DNA of 64,000 nucleotides from Halichoerus grypus (Eukaryota > Chordata > Mammalia > Carnivora > Phocidae): contig NC_135719.1 of NCBI RefSeq assembly GCF_964656455.1, positions 8,039,163 through 8,103,162 on the forward strand. The letters are read 5' to 3'. Below are positions 1 through 12,384 of the stretch, in pieces. Under the pieces are notes generated by a model. That model ran no database searches, had not been told where the DNA came from, and saw only the letters and a list, made by a program, of their open reading frames with translations. The position numbers were made by a program, and so were the translations under genes. Each line of letters begins with the position of its first letter. Position 1 is the first letter of the stretch.

Positions 1-589
1 ACCATTGCAAAAACATCAGGATTTGGGGAGTAGATCACTCACTTATTCTATCAGAGAACACTGCTCAAAAAGCAACACCAACAAACAGATCCATCAGAAT
101 AGAGACCTCAAGGTAGGAGAAATGGAGGAAGAAAACAACATGTGGAGAGCAATGGACCTTGTTTTATGCACATATATCTGAATAGATAATGACAGATTTC
201 TCTAGTAAGATGTAACAGCACTAAAATAGATTGTTAAAATAAAAGGAGCATGGGCAAGGAACATTATAATAGCTTATATCTGAATACACTTAGCTCTATG
301 AAACTGGAGTTGGGTAATAATTGGGGAGAGAGAAGAAGAAGCATTCTAAAGGTATCATTTGGGTGGATGGTGGACAGTGGCAAGAAAGAAAGGACAAGTG
401 AAGGGTAAAAGTGTTCTGAGATTTCATCTCATGGAGGGTAAGGAAATGGAGGTTAATAGGATATTTTGTATGAAAAGAGTTTGTACAATATTAGTAAATA
501 GAAACTGATTATGAGTCTTTGGGAAGGGAAAGTGATTAGCCAGGATATGGGAAAGCATAGTAGAAGATCCAAATTAAAAAAAAAAAATT
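1..589. other. No assignable feature (AT-rich flank)
   Basis: I see no gene, no clear repeat boundary and no convincing reading frame here. The base composition resembles the ancient L1 that follows, so part of it may be more of that element, decayed beyond recognition by eye. Confidence 0.5.
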
Positions 590-745
590 GGGGCACCTGG
601 GTGTCTCAGTTGGTTCAGCGTCCGACTCTTGATCTCAGCTCGGGTCTTGATCTTAGGGTGAGTTCAAGCCCCGAGTTGGGCTTCACGTTGGGCGTGGAGC
701 CTACCTAAAAAAAAAAAAAAAAAAGAAAAGAAAAAATAAAAATAA
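590..745 (+). mobile_element. Can-SINE, older type with simple A tail
   Basis: The head GGGGCACCTGGGTGTCTCAG is the tRNA-derived part of a carnivore SINE (Pol III box A region). The body ends in GAGCCTACCT followed directly by an A-rich tail, without the CT-rich tract and AATAAA repeats of the younger copies. No clear target-site duplication could be seen because both flanks are A-rich. Non-autonomous; mobilised by L1 enzymes. Confidence 0.85.
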
Positions 746-1603
746 AAAAACAAAAAATGAAATGAACAGTAACTTCATCAAACTGGTCTGGAAAAAAGTG
801 AAAAGAAAAAGAAAAGGAAATTACTAAAGACATTACATACTAGACCTAGAAATGGAAGGAATAAAAGTAATATGTGTATTTGAGAATTGAAGAAATTCTT
901 CCATTAAAAACAATAGATTGACAGAGTTAAATTTGGGCTAAAACATGCTATTTATTTTTTAAGTAGACTTTAATGTGTTTTTAAGAGGAAACAAGAGGCA
1001 TAAGAGAGATATTAGGCAAATGAGTACAAAACTAACAGCAGAGGTGACAATATTACTTTAATCTAGGTGACTCTAAGAGTAAAAGTACCAAAAAGAAGGA
1101 CACAATATAATGACAATAGATGCAAATGATATAGAAGATAATATTATCATAAACTTGTATGCACTAAATAACACAATAAGTAGATATATAAATCTATTAG
1201 AAAATCAAGAAGAATGTAGTAACTATCCAATATAGTAGATTTCAATACACTTATTTTGAAATTAGATGGATCTAGTAGACAAAAATAAATAAAAGCATGA
1301 AGGAATTTAATGACACAATGTTTTTACTTAATACTATAGATCCATATGCCCCTGAAAGAAATAATATACATTTTTGTAAGTCTACAGAACATTCCTATAA
1401 ATTGATCTGAATCTGATTACAAAAAAAAAAAAAAATTGGATAGCTCACATACTCTGAATGAAATTCAGTAAAATTAAATGTAATACAAAGGAGATTACCA
1501 GAATTAGCTAACCCACTTGGATACTGAGAAATAAACAAATAGATATTCCTGGAGTCAAAGAGTAAATCAAACCTGATAATACCAACTATCAAGAAAGCAA
1601 TGA

Positions 1604-1802
1604 GGGGCGCCTGGGTGGCTCAGTTGGTTGGGCGGCTGCCTTCGGCTCAGGTCATGATCCTGGAGTCCCTGGATCGAGTCCCGCATCGGGCTCCCTGCTC
1701 GGCAGGGAGTCTGCTTCTCCCTCTGACCCTCCCCCCTCTCATGTGCTCTCTCTCTCTCTCATTCTCTCTCTCTCAAATAAATAAATAAAATCTTAAAAAA
1801 AA
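1604..1802 (+). mobile_element. Can-SINE, full length with target-site duplication
   Basis: Complete carnivore SINE: tRNA-derived head with box A-like GGCTCAGTTGG and box B-like GATCGAGTCCC, CT-rich tract, AATAAATAAATAAAATCTT tail. The 13-base duplication AAGAAAGCAATGA lies at 1591-1603 and 1803-1815, exact on both sides, so this is an L1-mediated insertion that is fairly young. Confidence 0.97.
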
Positions 1803-2942
1803 AAGAAAGCAATGAAAAGAATATTTAACCAAACAAAAAATTTGCATAATGTATAACCTACATTTCCATGGCTTTTTAAATAAAAATAATGAAAACTAAA
1901 ATAGAAAATACTATTCATCTCATGATTTTGGAAAAAGAACATCAGCAAAGCACCAACAGCAAAACAAAAGAGAGTAGGAAGAAAGTATTGAAAAAAATGA
2001 AAATCTGAAATTAGTGAAAATTAATGCTAAAAATAGTAAAAAGGTTATAGAAATTAAAAGCTATTGCTTGAAAAGTCCATAAAATACAACATAAGCCTGA
2101 TAAAAGACTTCAAAGAAGAAGGAGGAGAAGGCACAGGAGAAAAAGAATAAGGAGAAAGAAGAAATAAGATACAAGACTAAGGATTAGAAAAGACCTAAGA
2201 TTACAAATATATTGATGAAGGGGAGTTATTAGAAAATACATGCCAAGCATTTGAAATCTTAGGAAGAAAATGAATTATTTACTAATTACTAAAATTGATC
2301 CAACAAGAAGTAGAAACTTAAATTGATCAATTATTATAAAAAAGAATGTAAAAGCAGTTACATATTTGATACTGAAACAGACACCAGTGGATTCACAGTT
2401 AATTCTATCTACTCTTTATGGAAGAAATAATTTCAATGTTCTAAAACTATTACACACCACCACAAATATGAAACATTTTCTCAAATCATTTTAAGAAATT
2501 TTCTAAACCTAAATTCCAAAATTCAAATTATACCTTTTTAAAGAAAAGAAATTCAGCAGTAAAAAGGAATGAAATAGTGATGTATGCTGCAAAATGCATG
2601 AATCTCAAAAACATTATGTCAAGTTAGACACAGAGACCACATATTGTATGATTTCTTTATATCCACAGAGACCACATATTGCATGATTTATTTAAATAAA
2701 ATGTTCATACAAAAAACAATTCTATAGACAAAGGAAAACAAATTAGTGGTTGTCTGAGATCGGGGGTGGGAACCAGAATTGACTACACATAGGGATCTTT
2801 TTGAGGTAATGGAAATGCTCTAAAACTGGATTGTGGTGATGGTAAATTTACTAAAGGTCATTGAATAATATATTTAACAATGGGTGAATTTTATAGTTTG
2901 TAAATCATATGTCATGAAAACTTTCTTTAAAAAATAAATGAG

Positions 2943-3142
2943 TGGTACCTGGGTGGCTCAGTTGGTTGGGTGTCCAACTCTTGATTTTGGCTCAGGTCAT
3001 GGTCTCGGGATCCTGGGATGGAGTCCCGCATCAGCCTCCCTGCTCACTGGGAGTCTGCTTGTCTCCTCCTCCCTCTGCGCACCCCCCCAACCCTGTTCAC
3101 ATACACACACTCTCTGGAATAAATAAATCTTTTCTTAAAAAA
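2943..3142 (+). mobile_element. Can-SINE
   Basis: Full-length SINE with a GTGGTACCTGGGTGGCTCAG head, CT-rich stretch and AATAAATAAATC tail. The flanks CTTTAAAAAATAAAT and CTTAAAAAATGAAT look like a diverged target-site duplication. Older than the 1.6-kb copy by its imperfect flanks and box B. Confidence 0.9.
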
Positions 3143-3871
3143 TGAATAATAGACAAAGCAAAGCAAGACTATTATTTATGAATATAGATACAAAAGTCTA
3201 AATAAAATATGAACTAATAGATTTCATGAAGTATTATACATGTCCCACGAAGAGCTAACATTTCTTCCAGGAAAGCAAGAGTAGCTCTATTTCAGATACT
3301 CAACTGACATAATCCATTTCTTTGAGGAATTAAGAGGGAAAAACAGTCCGGCATATTAACAAATAATAAAAAGTCACATGATCAAAGTCATTAGCCATTA
3401 CTGATAAAGCAAAAGTAAGAATAAAAAGATATGAATTAAGTATACCAACAGCAAATATTATTTTCAATCACAGATCCTAAAACCATTTCAATTAAATCAA
3501 GAAGAAGATAAGGATGCCCATTGTTAGTCAACATTTTCTTGAAAGTTCTAGAAAATGCAATAACATAAATTGAAAGGATATAAATATAATGAGGAAAGTG
3601 ATAAACATAACTTTTTTAGATAAATTATTTTATACCTAGAAAATACCAAGCCCATAGTTTAAATAAAATGAAAATTAAGTTCTTCAGTTGACGAGAAAAT
3701 TTGGCTTACTAATTTAATATGTGGTATATTTTAGAAAGAAAAAAATGTTCTCTGATGTAGCAATACACACTCAGGAACTAAAGTAGAACTAAAATTATAT
3801 ACACAATGGCAATAAAAAGAACAATGAAATCTTAGGAATAACTGTAAAATGAAAGTAAGAGAAACTTTTAT

Positions 3872-4072
3872 TTATTTATTTTTAAATATTTTATTATTTA
3901 TTTGAAAGAGAGAGAGCATGCACAAGCTGGGGTAGAGGCAGAGGGAGAGAGAGAAGCATGCTCCCTGTGAGCAAGGAGTCTGATGCAGAACTTGATCCCA
4001 GGACCCCGGATCATGGATCATGACCTGAGCCCAAGGCAGATGCTTAACCAACTGAGCCACCCAGGCACCCCA
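3872..4072 (-). mobile_element. Can-SINE, minus strand
   Basis: Reverse-complement SINE: T-rich tail at left, GA-rich tract, head ending GCCACCCAGGCACCCC at right. The target-site duplication AGAAACTTTTAT is at 3860-3871 and 4073-4084. Confidence 0.95.
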
Positions 4073-4218
4073 AGAAACTTTTATAAATAAAATTTGTACA
4101 AAATTGTATTAAAGGATATAAACCAAGTTTTGAACCAGCAGAAAGACATGGTATGGTTGATAAATAAAATGCCAATTCTTTTGAAATCAATGTATAGCTT
4201 AATATAATTGCAATTTTA

Positions 4219-4431
4219 TTTTTTATTTTATTTTATTTTTTTTTAAAGATTTTATTTATTTATTTGAGAGAGAGAGAATGAGAGACAGAGAGCATGAGAG
4301 GGAGGAGGGTCAGAGGGAGAAGCAGACTCCCTGCTGAGCAGGGAGCCCGATGCGGGACTCGATCCAGGGACTCCAGGATCATGACCTGAGCCGAAGGCAG
4401 TCGCTTAACCAACTGAGCCACCCAGGCACCC
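4219..4431 (-). mobile_element. Can-SINE, minus strand
   Basis: Reverse-complement full-length SINE flanked by an exact 16-base duplication, TATAATTGCAATTTTA, at 4203-4218 and 4432-4447. The exact flanks and well-kept body suggest a recent insertion into the ancient L1. Confidence 0.97.
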
Positions 4432-5680
4432 TATAATTGCAATTTTAATCCTAACATATCTTTCTTTTAAAAATGGATAAAATTATCCTAAGAGTTTATT
4501 CGAGGGAGTAAATGCCAGAGAATTGCCAAGAAAAGCATATAAAAGGAGAATACAAAGAGAGAACTTGTTTTACGTGAAGTAGCATTCAATATGGCGACTC
4601 AAGTCAGTTCATCATAGTATCGGCATATAAGTAGACATATAGATTAGTTACGCAGATTGGAGAATGCAGAATTGTATTGGAGGATAAATGAGAAATGAAT
4701 ACACGGGACAGTAATATTTCGACAAGTAGGAAACCATGGATTATTTATAAATGGTACTAGCATAACTGGCTATCCCTCCAGAAGAAAGTAAAGTTAATCC
4801 CTCTCTTACCCAGAACTCAAAATAATTCTAGAAGAGTTAAAGATTAAATGAAAAAAAAAAAGAAGAAGACAATAAAATACTAGAAAATGAATATTTAGGA
4901 CACTTCATGTATGATTTAGGAATAGGACAAAACAAAACCGTATGTATATGGACCATACAAAAATTAGAAAACTTTTGTATGGGAAAAGATTCCATATATA
5001 AAGCAACTAGAAAACAATGATAATGTGGAGAAAAAAAAATTAGTGCAAATGATAGGAGTTAACATCCATTTTCTATAAATAGCCCTTTCAAACATCCCAA
5101 CAGAAAGATTAGCAAAGACTATGAAGAAGCAATGCACAAAAAGGTAGTTCCAAATGGCCAATGGACATTAAGATGCTCAACCTCACCAATCGTCAGTGAA
5201 TGCAAATTAAAATAATGAGATCCCTTTCTGCCCATCAGACTGGCAAGCACTGAACAGAGCAATAACACCTATTGCTGGCGGGGATAAGAGGAAAGGGGCA
5301 CTTTAATATAATGCTGGTAGAAATGTGCTTTAATACAGCTTTTTGGGAAAGCAATCTGGCAATATCTATTAAATTAAAAATATCCTTTGACCCAGACATC
5401 CTGCTGTGGGAAACTATCCCAGAAAAACAAATGCAGCCATTGGTAAGGCTACACACACAAGGGTGTTTATTGCATCCTTGTTTCTTGTGCCAAAAAGCGG
5501 AAACTTAGTGAATTCCTATTAGTTGCGGAAGGCTGGTGGTTGTGAATATCACAGCATATTAGCTTAGTACTATATCTTTGGACTTGGAGAAATTTCCGTG
5601 ATGTATATTAGTGTGGGGGAAAATCAAGATATAAATAGGTGGGTGTAATGTGGTCACATTGTTTAAATGAAAAACATATG

Positions 5681-5780
5681 TAAACACATATGCATACATA
5701 TGTACATATATATGTGTGCGTGTGCAACTATATCTCCCTCCCTCTCTCATGTTCTCTCTCTCTCTCTCCCTGTATCTGAC
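5681..5780. repeat. TA/CA-rich and CT-rich simple repeats
   Basis: An ATATG/ACACAT-rich patch is followed by a CTCTCTCTCTCTC run. It sits in the 3' UTR of the ancient L1 and is likely length-variable. Confidence 0.7.
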
Positions 5781-5959
5781 GGGAGAAAATATGCGATTAT
5801 ACAAACCAGGTTATTAAGAGGATAACCTGATCATAGAAACGCCAGATGACCTAGAGCATAGGTAGAAAGGGATAGAAAGGGGAAGGGTGTTGGGGGTGGG
5901 GAGAAGTACAACCAAAAAAACAGAGGGACTCCAACTACAACCCAGCATGTGTGATTTGA

Positions 5960-6485
5960 CCCTGTTTGTGATAGACCAACTCTAAGATGGCTCCGAATGA
6001 CCCCATTCTCCTGGTATGCATACCTTGTAGGTCTCCTCCCTTGAGTATGGGTAGGAACTGTGACTTGCTTCTAACCTATAATATATGGCAAAGGTGATGG
6101 GATGTGACTTTCGTGATCATGCTACTTCTATCTTGTTTCTCTGTTTTGCTAGAAGACTCTGTCTATTGACTCTCCCCCTTGCTGGCTTTAATGAAGTCAG
6201 TTGATGCACAGCAAGGCCCACATGGCAAGATACCAGGGCAGCTTCCAACTGACAGTGACAGACATCAGAGAACTGAATCCTTCCACCAACCACAGGAGCT
6301 TAAAAGAGAATTCTTTCTCCATGGAGCCTTTGAATTAGGCCCTAGCCTAGCCCATGCCTTGATTGCAGAGGACCTAGCTAGACTGTGCCTTGACTCCTGC
6401 CCCATGGGAGCTGTGAGATAATAAATGAATATGACCTTAAGCTGCTAAATTTCTGGCCTACTCATCTGTAGCAATGAATAACTAA
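5960..6485 (+). mobile_element. MaLR-type (MLT1-like) solo LTR, decayed
   Basis: The 3' part reads like mammalian ERVL-MaLR LTRs: GTGAGATAATAAATG with a polyadenylation signal AATAAA at 6420-6425, then a TTAAGCTGCTAAATTT stretch and TAGCAATGAATAACTAAT near the end. The short open frame at 6179-6421 lies entirely inside the LTR and is not a gene. The left boundary is uncertain. Confidence 0.6.
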
Positions 6486-6489
6486 TTTA

Positions 6490-7770
6490 AGCATTTATAT
6501 GAAATCATATATGCGTGTGCATTTTTAATTAGAAAAAAATTAGTCCTAGCTATTACTTATCGAAAACCAACAGTCCTCCAGAAACTCTACTTACATCATC
6601 TCAAAGTCTCACAAAAAAACCTCTGTGACATATCACCCCATCTCACAGGAAAGGAACTTCACACTGAGAAGGAAACTGGCCAGGCTGGTGTTTGGTCCAG
6701 TGGAGGTTAAAACCCGGGGTGCCCTCTCCTCTGTGTATGTGTGTGAGTACTTTTCATCCATCCCACTGGAGGTCCAGGCAGGCAAAATGCCAGGATGGTC
6801 CTTCCTTCACTTCCTTGAGCCGCTGCTGTAAGCCTGTAAACCTCCAGGCAAGTGAAGACCAAAGATAGATGCTGAACATATGTGACCCTCCTCTCCGCCT
6901 AAGCAGACTTTTGGCCTAGGTCTGGTAAGATCACTATCTAAAACCAGCAGACGGCTCAGAGGGTGGCATGTCACCCTGGGCTATACACTCCAGGTCACTA
7001 AGGAAAGTTATTCCCCATGCCCAGAGGCCAAAGGGCAGAAGCAGCAAAATGTGGATATCAGACCAAGGGAGGCATAGAGAGAGGGTGTCAGTACTTACAG
7101 AAAGAAGCGTTAAATTAGAATTTTCTAAAATGGACCAGTGAAGATGTTAAATGAATGTTTTGCAGCAAGAAAAATAAAAACAGGATTGATGGTCAATTAC
7201 TTTGTAAAATGCGAAGTTGAAATTAAACAAATGTCCTTACTGCAAGGCTTTCTAGAGACTTTAATAAGCTAATGTAGAGTGAACATTAACACTAACTTAC
7301 ATGTGTTTGAATTCAGAAAACTGACTTGGTTGAAAGTTTTGTGCATTAATATTACATTTTGAAAAAATAAAAAGTGGGCAATGCTCTTCTGTTTTTTTCC
7401 ACCTGCCTCTCTACACATGCTCCCCTGTCTCTACAAAGCCCACCTGATGTTCCCCTCCCTCACTCCTTCTCATAAACTTGTGAGTGTCATGCAAATGCAA
7501 TGAACTACTCTGGGAACAGAAATCCTGATAACCACTTTAGAATATTCTCTAAATATTCACTAAGTGGGTCAAAACTTATATTGGGATTAGACAAAACACA
7601 TAATCTTCCTAATGCAAAATCTAGGGGTTTTGGTATTCTTTGAAAACTGTTAAAAAGACAATTAGCTCTATAGAAGATCTAGAGAAACGTGAGTAACTGA
7701 CCAAAAGAATCTTGAAACTGCTTATTAACAATAAAATTGATTGTAATAATAATAATAATGTTTGTACATG
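6490..7770. other. Mostly single-copy DNA; weak MIR at about 6575-6720
   Basis: The stretch near 6575-6720 resembles a MIR core (ACATCATCTCAAAGTCTCAC, then GGAAACTGGCCAGG-like). The rest shows no repeat hallmark, splice-flanked reading frame or RNA gene that I can recognise. 7130-7380 looks unique and AT-rich and could be conserved noncoding DNA. Confidence 0.45.
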
Positions 7771-7955
7771 TGTTTTTTGAATAACATATTTACAACCATT
7801 GTTGCATTAATATTCACCATGATTCATTGAGATTTAAGTTATCTATTATTAACTCTAATTTTAGAGATAAAAAGAGACCCCCAAGAGGTTGTTTATATGC
7901 CCATGGTCATAATTCTATTAAGTAAGAGAATTGATACTAGAAATAGATTTGTATT
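7770..7955 (+). repeat. MIR-like SINE relic
   Basis: The order TTCACCATGATTCATTGAG, a TATTATTAACTCTAATTTTAGAG core and a CCCATGGTCATAATTCTATTAAGTAAGAG stretch follows the MIR layout (the tract before the core, the core, and the region reading 'cc(a)aggtcacacagctagtaag' in the consensus), heavily decayed. Confidence 0.4.
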
Positions 7956-7969
7956 TTGGTAAATTTTTT

Positions 7970-8900
7970 GGAAGAATAGTCTACATTCTAGCTGATTTTC
8001 TCAATCAAACAATTCATTAATTCTCTCTTCAGGTATCTCTAATCTACTTTTCAAACTGACCACAGAATTTTTGTTTCATTTTGTTTTTAATATCTGTATT
8101 TTCTTTTTCTTATCTAGAAATTCAGCTTGGCTCTTATAATATATCTATTTGTGTTTGCTTTCCGGTCTTGTGTCTTTCCTCCCCTTTATAAAATCAATTT
8201 GAATGTTTTAGCTATGCTTATTTAAAAGCCCTTTCCTAGTATTCTACCACCTGGGTTTTGGGTTGTACTTTCTCCTGTTTCTTTGCTGACTCTCCCTAAT
8301 GGTGGTTCCTTTCCTCATAGGCTATGAAAATTGCTAATGTAAACTCAGGTGTAGCTCTAGTTGTTTTCATGGCAGTCCCACCCTTATGGGAGGGTTGGGG
8401 GAGAACAGAGATGAGGTTACAGATTTCAAGACCTAGGATAATTTTTACATGAATTTATCTGTCTAGGGATGACATCTCATGGAGAAAGCATAAATATAAA
8501 CCTCAAAGCCAAATATGATGTAATTTTCAACTCCCTATTTCTTGCACTTAATTATTTTTATACCACCGTTCCTGCAAGGTGTTATATTTTCTTGCCTGTT
8601 ACTTAAGCCACCGAGTAGTTTTTTCTTTTTAGTTCCATTTCAGGTGTGGAGGAGTTCTTTGTAAAGCCCAGTTTTATCCTACTCAGGTTTCCAGCTCCCT
8701 GTAGACATGATTTTTACAGTTTTATCCCCCAAGGCAAGTAGGAAATTCATTGCTAGTAGATGATTTAGCTTCAACTCTTCCTCATGTCCCAACCCTAATT
8801 TCCTCTAGGCTTCTTTCACTGGGCACTTGGGGATTTCCCTTTCTTGATTTTTGGCTTAGCTGTGTTTGTTTATAATATTCATTCATTCATTCAATAAGTC
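7970..8900 (-). mobile_element. Old L1/HAL1-like fragment (ORF1 side)
   Basis: T-rich plus strand with pieces such as CTGACCACAGAATTTTTGTTTC and TTCAGCTTGGCTCTTATAAT that resemble the reverse complement of the ORF1 coiled-coil region of old L1s. No open frame survives and the limits are approximate. A short ATTC run is at 8880-8896. Confidence 0.4.
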
Positions 8901-9079
8901 TGTCAGCCAACTGTTTATGGTTTCAACTAGGAAGGGAAATTTCTTCTTCATCAGCCACATTAAATAGAAATCTATTCCCTGTGTCTTAAATCACATTGCT
9001 TTTGGTTACTTTTACACTTTAAAATCCATAAAATAATTGACATTATGGAAATGGTAATCATAGCTTATTCATAAAATCT

Positions 9080-9310
9080 CAGAATGATTTCTGAGAGACT
9101 GTCTTTATTAAATTGCTTATATTCCTTGAGCCAGATTCTGTGTTAGGCAGTGAGGATGCAGAGGTTAGCAGGTGGGTCGTGACTGATGCTACATGAGATG
9201 TACAGTCTAGGGGAAGTAAATAGGAACCACACGCTCCCAGGGGATAGGGCACACATAGCAGTCCAGGGGGTATGTCTCTGAACAACAGACCTGCTGTTTA
9301 AATCAAAATT
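9080..9310 (+). repeat. Old interspersed-repeat-like sequence
   Basis: It resembles the common mammalian repeat whose consensus runs 'gagccagattctgtgttaggca ... gaggatgcagaggt ... tctaggggaag'. I cannot name the family. The minus-strand frame at 9079-9285 is a chance frame in it. Confidence 0.35.
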
Positions 9311-9539
9311 TGTAGGATAAAAGGAGATGGTGGATTTTGGTTTTGGTTATGTTGAGCTTGATGAATTCCTTCTACATGAGGATACCCAAGAGCCAGTCAG
9401 ATAGACATGTCTGGGGCTTGGGATGTAATTCTGGTTGGAAATATTAATTTGGTATTCCATTTGGATTGTAATGTATTCCTCCCTCATGTTAAATTTTAAG
9501 TCAATGTATTTACTAACCCACGGATTAGTTTGTAAAATT

Positions 9540-9900
9540 CCCAAAATATTAAAGGAGTATAATAAAGAGCAAGTTTCCCTTCAGTCCGTGTCATGCAGTT
9601 AAACAAGTCCCCCCTCAGAGGCAACCATTGCTACCAGTTTCTAGTGCAACCTTCCAGAGATTAACATGAACATGTTTATATTTTACCCAAATGTTGTAAA
9701 ACTGTTCTGTCAAACTGCTCTGCATCTTGAATTTTGAGTTAGCATATTGTAATCATCATTCTATATATGCAATGCCTGTAGAGCCTCTTCATCCTTTTTA
9801 ACAATGGCATAAGTGTTTATTGTATGGATCAACAAATCCCATAGTCATGGATACTTATGTTGTTTCTAATCTCAAATGTTAGTTTAAAAATGTAAATTCC
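9540..9900 (-). mobile_element. Old L1 3' UTR fragment, minus strand
   Basis: CAGAGGCAACCATTGCTACCAG, CTTCCAGAGATTAACATG and the later GTTTATTGTATGGATCAAC / GTTGTTTCTAATC blocks follow the reverse complement of L1M 3' UTR and late ORF2 sequence. Decayed, no open frame. Confidence 0.6.
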
Positions 9901-9930
9901 AAATACATCTCTCTTCCAATTAGAAGTCTT

Positions 9931-10123
9931 TTTTTAAAAATATTTTATTTATTTTATTTACTTGAGAGTGAGAGAGAGCATGAGCAGGGGCAGAGGGAGA
10001 GGGAGAAGCAGACTCCTCGCTGAGCAGGGAGCCAGACCCAGAGCTGGATCCCAGGACCCTAGGATCATGACCTGAGCTGAAGGCAGAAGCTTAACCAACT
10101 GAGCCACCCAGGCACCCCATCCC
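9931..10123 (-). mobile_element. Can-SINE, minus strand
   Basis: Reverse-complement SINE with an exact 15-base duplication CCAATTAGAAGTCTT at 9916-9930 and 10124-10138. It inserted at the junction of the old L1 3' UTR and the L2 fragment. Confidence 0.97.
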
Positions 10124-10138
10124 CCAATTAGAAGTCTT

Positions 10139-10470
10139 ATGTGACTTCTTAGATGGCACTTAGACTAAAATCCAAAGTTTTCACTCAAGCTTATAAAGCC
10201 ATTAATAAGTATCTGGTACTTCTCTTCCTCCTTGGTTGCATCCTGTACTCCCCTTTGCTTGCTCTCTATGATGTAACCAAATTTGAATTCTTCCTGTTTT
10301 TTTCACTATATCAAGCTCCTTCTTACCTTATAGGTTTTTCCACTGCTATACTCTCCTTGGCATGCTGTTTTCTCCAACTTTTATGTGACTGGCTTCTTCA
10401 GATTTTAATTTAAATGACTACTCAATCCATCTAAAGTAGCCACCGACTCATGTTCTATATAATATCACAC
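10139..10470 (+). mobile_element. L2 LINE 3' fragment
   Basis: The sequence follows the L2 3' region: ACTAAAATCCAAAGTTTTCAC, a 'tataaagccattaa' stretch, TTGCTTGCTCTCTATG, CCTTATAGGTTTTTCC and so on, in the right order on the plus strand. The hydrophobic 86-codon frame at 10153-10413 lies wholly inside it and is most likely a chance frame. Confidence 0.6.
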
Positions 10471-10479
10471 TATTTTAAT

Positions 10480-11880
10480 TGCCGGCATATCATTCAAAAG
10501 TCTAAAATGAACAGGACTTAGTATGATCCCCAAGGTGACAGCCTTGGGGTTGCACCTCTCAGATCTTTGACTGTAGGGAGGCGAGGGCTCCAGCTGATGT
10601 GCTCTGAAATCCATGGTTTCATTTTCACCAAGACCCACTTCCCTTGGGTACTCCAATCTGAGTAGTACCAGTATGACTGATGGTGGCAGGGATACTAAGG
10701 CAGGCCCATTCCTAGGAGATACAGGATTCCTCTACTGGAGAGTTTTAGCTTGCCGACTCCCCAGTGGCCTTACAAGACTTTCCTTAGAGGTAAAGAATTG
10801 CAGGCAGCGAGCATAGACAATTCTTTTAAGTAGACTTATATAAAGGAAAGGAGAAAAATAAAATAGCAACATTAAGAGAGATGGATGTCAAGGGAAGGTT
10901 TCTGTTGGTTTTTTGGTTTGTTTGTTTATAGAATAGGAGGCATTAGAGCATGTTTAATGGATTACAGGAAGGATCCAGTAATGGTTGGGAAATTGAAGAC
11001 ATAAGAGAAAGGATAAGTAAAGGAGTAAAATTCCCCGGGTTGATGGAGTGAACAGAGTTCAGAAGACATATGGAATTATTGACTTTGGATCTTCTCTATC
11101 ACAAAAATAAAAGAGGAGAAGTAGGTATTGGTATAGGTAGTTGAGTTGAGAAGTTAAATGTCTCATCTGATGGATTCTTCTCTCTCTTTCTCTTCCTCCC
11201 TCTCTTAAACAAAAGACAAAGCTATGTATTGAATGAGAGGGAAGAGAAAAATGGGAGTTTTGAGAAAACTGAAAAGCTTTGGAATAATTTTATAGGGAAT
11301 GGAAGAGCAAGTTGCCACACGTCAGCCATTATTGGTGATCATACATTTATAAATGCCTATCTGTATAATTATGGATTTTTCCTCAGCAGTATACAGCTGC
11401 CTATATATAAAGGTGAACATATAGTCATGTTCATCTGGATAGAGGCTTTTGTCAGACTTCTATGGAAAAAACAAACAAACAAACAAACAAACAAAAAACA
11501 CCAGGAAAAAGGGAGCTTAAGAAATTGGTAAGAGTGGTTGAAGTGTTGGACCTTGAAATTTTACCAAAACAGGAAGCAGAGTGGTTTGAATGAAAGAGGA
11601 TTAGACAAATTTGGGTGTCTGGATCTAATTAGCAAAGCCTGGAGGTGTTCCAAGGGATAAGCAACATCTAAGGTATATATATATATGTGTATGTGTATAT
11701 ACACATATATATCTCCGTGAGAATTGGTGATTGGCATGGGATTAAAAAGAGACATGGAGACAAGGAGATCAAATAATTGAGACGTCAGGGAATTGGATAG
11801 GACATCCAAGTGGACATTGAAATCACCCAAGATAATGGGTTAGGTATGGCATGAAGAAGTAAAGTGAGCGAGGAGTCAAT
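10480..11880. other. No gene seen; simple repeats at 11.47 and 11.68 kb
   Basis: No reading frame or repeat family that I can defend. A CAAA repeat lies at about 11467-11500. A TA/TG patch at about 11674-11712 contains a near-perfect inverted repeat (14-base arms ATATATATGTGTAT and its complement). The longest frames here overlap on both strands and look random. Confidence 0.5.
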
Positions 11881-11882
11881 GT

Positions 11883-12082
11883 GTTTTTTTTTTTTTTAAG
11901 TTATGTATTTATTTGAGAGAGAGAGTAGGGAGAGGCAGAGGGGGAGAGAGAGGGAGAAAGAATCTGAAGCAGATTCAACACTGAGTGTGGAGCCCAAAGA
12001 GGGGGGCTCATGACCATGAGATCATGACCTTGCTGAAACCAAGAGTCAGACTGTTAACCAGTGGAACCACCCGGGGCTCCAA
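11883..12082 (-). mobile_element. Can-SINE, minus strand, older copy
   Basis: T-rich tail, GA-rich tract, head ending CCACCCGGGGCTCC. The duplication AGTCAATGT is at 11874-11882 and 12083-12091. The diverged head marks an older insertion. Confidence 0.93.
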
Positions 12083-12384
12083 AGTCAATGTCTTAAAAAA
12101 AAAAAGTATAATGATGTGGAGTTACAGAAGTTGACTCAGCCAAATAATGTAAAACTAAAAACAAAATAAGCAAATTGAGATTTTATAAAAGAGGAAAAAA
12201 TGCCTTTCTGGAAGTGAAAAGACAGATATATTTGGGGCTCAAGTTTCAGTGTCTTCAGGCAGAATATGTTCTGGTACAGATTTTAGAGAATATTCAGGTG
12301 GCCCAGGCCCTGGTCTTTGCCACATGGTTATGATGACCATATTTTCAGAATTGAAAATGAAATTTATGATGTGGCAAGTGTATA

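Larger units (their letters stand above)
840..5960 (+). mobile_element. Ancient L1 (L1M/L1ME type), ORF2 and 3' UTR relics
   Basis: The plus strand carries scattered, decayed stretches that follow the order of L1 ORF2: an endonuclease-to-RT linker-like stretch near 1.25-1.4 kb, an RT-like stretch near 3.3-3.6 kb, the ORF2 C-terminal part near 5.15-5.5 kb (reading like the conserved block before the end of ORF2), then a 3' UTR with a TA/CA-rich patch. No long open frame survives. Four Can-SINEs have landed in it. The outer limits are approximate, and more than one old L1 may be joined here. Confidence 0.6.

Noticed and set aside
1604..1690. tRNA gene from box A and box B
   Set aside because: The tRNA-like part belongs to a SINE with tail and target duplication; it lacks a full cloverleaf and occurs 18 times.
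6179..6421. 80-codon plus-strand frame
   Set aside because: Inside a MaLR-type LTR; ends just before its polyadenylation signal by chance.
10153..10413. Hydrophobic 86-codon frame that looks like a small membrane protein
   Set aside because: It lies wholly in an L2 LINE fragment; T-rich codons give hydrophobic residues by default.
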